Positions 20,788 through 23,544 of a DNA stretch of 23,544 nt are shown here, in pieces (within the stretch, counting starts at the first letter, position 1; each line of letters begins with the position of its first letter). The translations under genes were made by a program, and so were the position numbers. The notes under the pieces were generated by a model. It made no database searches. It saw only the letters and a program-made list of their open reading frames with translations, and was not told where the DNA came from. The DNA comes from a virus, in the IMG/VR virus record IMGVR_UViG_3300030107_003104, positions 44,139-67,682 of that record; one strand, given 5' to 3'.

Positions 20788-21680
20788 TTTTTCTTTTTGT
20801 AATCCTTTAATCTTTTTTGTTGTTCCTTCTCACTTTTCTTCTCAGACTTCATTCTCTTAGCATGATCTTTAGCAAAATTGATTCCAACTAAACCTTTTTT
20901 CACACGATACTCATTTGTTTTTAGTTCAGCTTGAGTTGGTTTATAAGGAGTCTTACCAAGTATCTTATTAACTTTAGTCAATATCTGTTTGATTGCAGGT
21001 TTAAAAACCCTTAGTAGTAAATCTGCTAGGGGTTTTGCTAATAGTGCAGATGCACCAGCCACTCCTGCAATAGATGCAGTAGTCATTGCAACCTGTGCGG
21101 AGGGTAGATACTGTTCTACTACACCAATATCCTCATACAATTCTACACATATAAGAGTTCCTTGTGGTGTCTTTTGTAATTCATGTCCTATTACTTTTTC
21201 TTTTTCACTAGGACCTACTGCACCAATACGTAGTGATTGTGGACCAGGGCAATCAGGATCTTTATCTGTCTTAGGAATGGTAGGTGTTTCTGGTGTATCA
21301 AGATTTGGTTCAGGTGGTGGTGGAACTACAGGTGGTTTCTGTTCATAAGTCATTATCAATTGTTCTGGTTCATAATTCATTGCATCATAATGGGGGTAAG
21401 AACCATCAGGACATAGCGTCATTGCTTCCCCTTCATCATTCTCTACAAGATCTTTATCGATTGGTATATTGTTCTTATGTCTTTTATTGTCCTTATGTGC
21501 CTTTACACAACCAGGTATATTGATAATAGGATTACCAATATTAACTACTACAGGTGGAAGTAAATAATCGACATTGGGTTGTGTAACCATCCATCTAGGA
21601 ATATAAACATTTTCTACATTAGGAATTTGATAAGTATTAACCTTCTGAACATTATGAATATTAATTTTTGGTATACTCAT
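20784..21680 (-). CDS. Conserved phage protein with Pro-rich linker and hydrophobic segment (298 aa)
   Basis: The last gene of the minus-strand operon, starting in the TAATG overlap with the gene upstream. Order: an N-terminal region of repeated N-I/V-x-N/V motifs; C-P-D-G-S-Y-P-H-Y (about 89-97); a Pro-rich linker with P-V-V-P-P-P-P-E-P; a central domain (L-R-I-G-A-V-G-P-S-E-K-E-K); a hydrophobic Ala/Gly-rich stretch (about 200-215, A-S-I-A-G-V-A-G-A-S-A-L-L-A); and a strongly basic C-terminus with K-S-E-K-K-S-E-K-E-Q-Q-K. No signal peptide, although its three operon partners appear exported. It may stay in the cell or be a virion component. Confidence 0.65.
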   Translation of the reverse strand: MSIPKINIHNVQKVNTYQIPNVENVYIPRWMVTQPNVDYLLPPVVVNIGNPIINIPGCVKAHKDNKRHKNNIPIDKDLVENDEGEAMTLCPDGSYPHYDAMNYEPEQLIMTYEQKPPVVPPPPEPNLDTPETPTIPKTDKDPDCPGPQSLRIGAVGPSEKEKVIGHELQKTPQGTLICVELYEDIGVVEQYLPSAQVAMTTASIAGVAGASALLAKPLADLLLRVFKPAIKQILTKVNKILGKTPYKPTQAELKTNEYRVKKGLVGINFAKDHAKRMKSEKKSEKEQQKRLKDYKKKN

Positions 21681-22567
21681 TAGTCTTTAACATTACCAAT
21701 AGAGAATGTACCTAAATCATCTGCAGTTCCATTTGCTTGAACTTCTTGGGGTGGTTCTATCTTAACTTCATTAGGAGTAAAGGTGTGCATATGAGGAACG
21801 ACTACACCAGCAGGTTGTACTAACATAACATCAGCACATACACTATGATATGGTGATTTTGGGTGGAACATTATACCAGATTTTTTAAGTTCACCACAGT
21901 TCTTAAGTCTTGCCAACTCAAAGTCCAATCTCTTATTTGCAGTCAATTGTCTTTGCATATCAATTTGGACTGCTGCTGCTTCTTTACATTGTGCTTGTAA
22001 GTCCTTATCTAATGGACGACTCCATGTAGCAGAGAGTCCTAGTGACACATTATAACTATCTGACTGATTCGTTCTTGTAGGCATATAATATAAAATATTT
22101 CCTGGATTGTCTATCTGTCCATCATCGTCAGCATCATGAACGTCATACACTGGTTCGTCATAGTATGCTTCATATGGACGTTTAAATGCCATACCTCCAG
22201 TAACATAGGGAGTTACGTTCATGGTAGCACCTTGACATTGGATACCACCACCATAGGTGTTAGTTATGTATGGACCTTGTAAAACCTGTATGGCTTGATT
22301 GGTTACTGAGCCAGAAGAGTTGGCGATTGGATTTGCAGTAGCGGATACACCACCTACGTCTGCTGCATAGGTAGGTGATCCTATGAATAATGCTGCTACT
22401 GCGTAAAGGTACTTGTAGTATCGGTTACGCTGTTTATAGTTGTTGTTCTTTGTATGACTGTGTGATTTGAAAGGCCAGGTCCTTGGTAACTTTCTGTGAA
22501 TTGAAAAGCTGCTCCTGGTGTTACTATTGAGAATTCTGGACGATCCTGTAGATTCAATCCGTTCCAT
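21680..22567 (-). CDS. Exported conserved phage protein; translation start unresolved
   Basis: The convincing protein begins with a signal peptide at about residues 52-69 (K-Y-L-Y-A-V-A-A-L-F-I-G-S-P-T-Y-A, cleavage before A-D-V-G-G). It continues N-Q-A-I-Q-V-L-Q-G-P-Y-I-T-N, the Asp-rich loop D-A-D-D-D-G-Q-I-D (Ca-binding type), a helical middle and F-H-P-K-S-P-Y-H-S-V-C-A-D. I recall similar proteins in cyanophages. The problem is initiation: the only ATG is 22567, which would put some 50 unlikely residues before the signal peptide and overlap the upstream gene by 172 bases. No ATG, GTG or TTG lies in between. Options are a non-canonical start, frameshift from upstream, or an assembly indel. 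Confidence 0.65.
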   Translation of the reverse strand: MERIESTGSSRILNSNTRSSFSIHRKLPRTWPFKSHSHTKNNNYKQRNRYYKYLYAVAALFIGSPTYAADVGGVSATANPIANSSGSVTNQAIQVLQGPYITNTYGGGIQCQGATMNVTPYVTGGMAFKRPYEAYYDEPVYDVHDADDDGQIDNPGNILYYMPTRTNQSDSYNVSLGLSATWSRPLDKDLQAQCKEAAAVQIDMQRQLTANKRLDFELARLKNCGELKKSGIMFHPKSPYHSVCADVMLVQPAGVVVPHMHTFTPNEVKIEPPQEVQANGTADDLGTFSIGNVKD

Positions 22568-22836
22568 GTTGAAGTCACCCCGTCTAATGTTACTTGTGTT
22601 GCGTTAATAGAATCTGCTCCTGTTGGCGTTAGATTTCCATTTGATTCCACATTGGTGCCAGTCACTACGTACTGCCAGCCTGTGTTATAATCCATCGAAT
22701 TTATTGTCTCCGTTACGGTAGACGTAGTTTCCGTATGGCTAGTCATTGATCCCTGGGTAAAATTTGGGACCACAGGCACTGCTCTTGCAGCACCTGTACC
22801 ACTAAGCAGTAGTAATACTGTTAGTATCTGTTTCAT
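22396..22836 (-). CDS. Secreted Thr/Ser-rich protein, paralogue of the upstream gene (146 aa)
   Basis: Signal peptide M-K-Q-I-L-T-V-L-L-L-L-S-G-T-G-A-A-R-A (cleavage after A-R-A at about 19). The mature part is rich in Thr, Ser and Asn and predicted beta-stranded. W-Q-Y-V-V-T-G-T-N-V and A-A-F-Q-F-T-E-S-Y match T-Y-T-V-S-G-S-N-I and S-A-F-S-F-S-E-S-W in the gene upstream, so the two are tandem paralogues. The ATG is 2 bases after the upstream stop. It overlaps the downstream frame heavily. A secreted or envelope-exposed phage protein is an unusual product; function unknown. Confidence 0.75.
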   Translation of the reverse strand: MKQILTVLLLLSGTGAARAVPVVPNFTQGSMTSHTETTSTVTETINSMDYNTGWQYVVTGTNVESNGNLTPTGADSINATQVTLDGVTSTWNGLNLQDRPEFSIVTPGAAFQFTESYQGPGLSNHTVIQRTTTINSVTDTTSTFTQ

Positions 22837-22838
22837 GA

Positions 22839-23354
22839 CTACTGAAGTTCTATTTCAGTCACGAATTGACCAGTAGCTGTTGTGCCAGCTCCACCTGCGG
22901 TTAGAGTCGTCACACCTGCGGAGGTAATAGTACCTGCAAGCGTACCTGCGACACCACCAGACATCGTTAAAACTTCGCCATATGCTGGCAAGTCAGCTAC
23001 GACACCACTGGTAACATCCGCACCAGAACCGATAGCATTTACTACGTCTCCTTGAGTCCAGGATTCACTAAAGCTGAAAGCCGAGCCTGCGGTATTTACG
23101 TCGTATGCACCAACGTCTAGTGTTGCTGCTGCTGTTGCAGTACCAGCAGTTAACTTACCGAAGTGTGCATCATCTGCTACCTTAATATTGGATCCAGATA
23201 CTGTATAAGTACTACCTATACGAGTTGCATCGGTATAAGCTCCATTCACACTCAGTTGAGTTGAGCTAGTCATTCTATGGGTCAGGTCTGCACGAGCTGG
23301 TGCAACTACTGCACCTGTCATCAATAACATAATCAAAGGTAAAAATTTCTTCAT
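22839..23354 (-). CDS. Secreted Gly/Thr/Ala-rich protein, first gene of the minus-strand operon (171 aa)
   Basis: A classical signal peptide (M-K-K-F-L-P-L-I-M-L-L-M-T-G-A-V-V-A-P-A-R-A, cleavage after A-R-A, about 22) leads a low-complexity beta-type protein with many Thr, Gly, Ala and Val and no Cys. It shares the S-G-S-N-I and F-S-F-S-E-S-W signatures with its downstream neighbour. A late promoter on the minus strand at 23389-23382 and TAAGG just before the ATG support the start. It could be a surface or fibre-like exported protein; curlin repeats are not evident. C-ending codons are commoner than in the plus-strand genes. Confidence 0.75.
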   Translation of the reverse strand: MKKFLPLIMLLMTGAVVAPARADLTHRMTSSTQLSVNGAYTDATRIGSTYTVSGSNIKVADDAHFGKLTAGTATAAATLDVGAYDVNTAGSAFSFSESWTQGDVVNAIGSGADVTSGVVADLPAYGEVLTMSGGVAGTLAGTITSAGVTTLTAGGAGTTATGQFVTEIELQ

Positions 23355-23381
23355 ATACCTTATGAGTATTTTACGTAGCTT

Positions 23382-23389
23382 TATTTATG
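23382..23389 (-). promoter_or_regulatory. Probable late promoter on the minus strand (CATAAATA)
   Basis: Read on the minus strand, CATAAATA matches NATAAATA and ends 28 bases before the ATG of the secreted-protein operon. Confidence 0.55.
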
Positions 23390-23404
23390 AATAATAATAT
23401 TAAC

Positions 23405-23431
23405 AAAAAGATACACTAGTAAGTGTGTATC
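23405..23431 (-). terminator. Possible intrinsic terminator on the minus strand
   Basis: On the minus strand GATACAC pairs with GTGTATC (7 bp at 23425-23431 and 23410-23416), and the stem is followed directly by TTTTTG. It would stop transcription arriving from right of the window before the late promoter at 23389. On the plus strand the stem is not followed by T. Confidence 0.5.
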
Positions 23432-23453
23432 CGATGACACTAAATCTAGGGGG

Positions 23454-23482
23454 TTGACACCAAAATAGGTATGTACTATACT
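23454..23482 (+). promoter_or_regulatory. Sigma70-type promoter (TTGACA-17-TATACT)
   Basis: A perfect -35 TTGACA (23454-23459), 17-base spacer and TATACT (23477-23482) point right, out of the window. This is a host-type early promoter, the strongest I found here and distinct from the late NATAAATA sites. Confidence 0.75.
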
Positions 23483-23488
23483 AACTTC

Positions 23489-23508
23489 GTTGGTTCGACG
23501 GAACCGAC
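23489..23508 (+). other. Hairpin at the start of the transcript leaving the window
   Basis: GTTGGTTC (23489-23496) pairs with GAACCGAC (23501-23508) with one G-T pair, closing a GACG loop. It begins 7 bases after the -10 box, so it would form the very 5' end of the RNA. The rest of the RNA runs off the window. Confidence 0.55.
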
Positions 23509-23544
23509 ACGGGAGTGACTGAATTAAACTTGCTGGCAATAGGC

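Noticed and set aside
20784-20830. Bidirectional terminator between the convergent genes
   Set aside because: The T-rich run is only the Lys codons of the minus-strand gene seen on the other strand; no stem precedes it.
22839-23354. Curli subunit (CsgA/CsgB-like) assignment for the secreted protein
   Set aside because: The secreted, Gly/Thr-rich, beta-type sequence is suggestive, but the S-x5-Q-x-G-x-x-N-x-A-type repeats of curlin are not present.
23485-23544. tRNA or tmRNA reading of the GGTTCGACGG sequence at the right edge
   Set aside because: It looks like a T-loop or a tmRNA 5' segment, but the stem geometry does not give a T-arm and no acceptor stem is visible; it is better read as a simple hairpin.

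Overview
The window looks like part of a marine T4-like (Kyanoviridae-type) myovirus genome, most likely a cyanophage of Prochlorococcus or Synechococcus. A pelagimyophage (SAR11 phage) is the main alternative. Reasons: AT-rich, almost gapless coding; ATGA and TAATG stop/start overlaps; repeated T4-type late promoters (NATAAATA) just upstream of genes; a T4 gp61-like primase next to class Ia ribonucleotide reductase nrdA/nrdB; a phage-type purH (cyclohydrolase domain only) and purM pair; a NifU-like protein; and many small families that I recognise as typical of these phages. Family calls are from memory of sequence families, with no database search. I see no tRNA, CRISPR array, insertion sequence or photosystem gene.

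Layout. 1-126: tail of a MazG-like gene. 154-1715: a protein with a possible nuclease motif and a small ORF. 1712-7972: a block that appears to make capsid-internal proteins. It holds a nucleotidyltransferase carrying a T4-like capsid-targeting peptide, a very basic 785-residue protein with a histone H1-like tract, a reading frame probably reached from it by -1 ribosomal frameshifting, a small protein, and a DUF3008-like protein with a zinc knuckle. 8026-9738: small structural and conserved proteins, including one behind a perfect late promoter. 9725-14188: replication and nucleotide supply (primase, nrdA, nrdB). 14287-15074: a GIY-YIG family protein and two small ORFs. 15093-15677: two membrane proteins, the second containing an intrinsic terminator. 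15681-17263: purH-purM. 17285-20787: a run of mostly tiny overlapping genes, many with one membrane helix, plus a NifU-like scaffold and a staphylococcal-type nuclease. 20784-23354: a minus-strand operon of four genes; three products carry export signals. 23355-23544: two divergent control regions.

How it fits together: primase, RNR, PurH/PurM and the MazG tail serve DNA replication and nucleotide supply. The 1.7-8.0 kb block probably makes proteins packaged in the head with the DNA. The late promoters fit sigma-gp55/gp33-type late transcription of virion genes. The most notable signal is a dnaX-like -1 frameshift cassette at 5387-5437: a Shine-Dalgarno-like element, the slippery heptamer A AAA AAG, a 6-base spacer and a stem-loop. 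It would fuse the 785-residue frame to the next one, giving a protein of about 939 residues.
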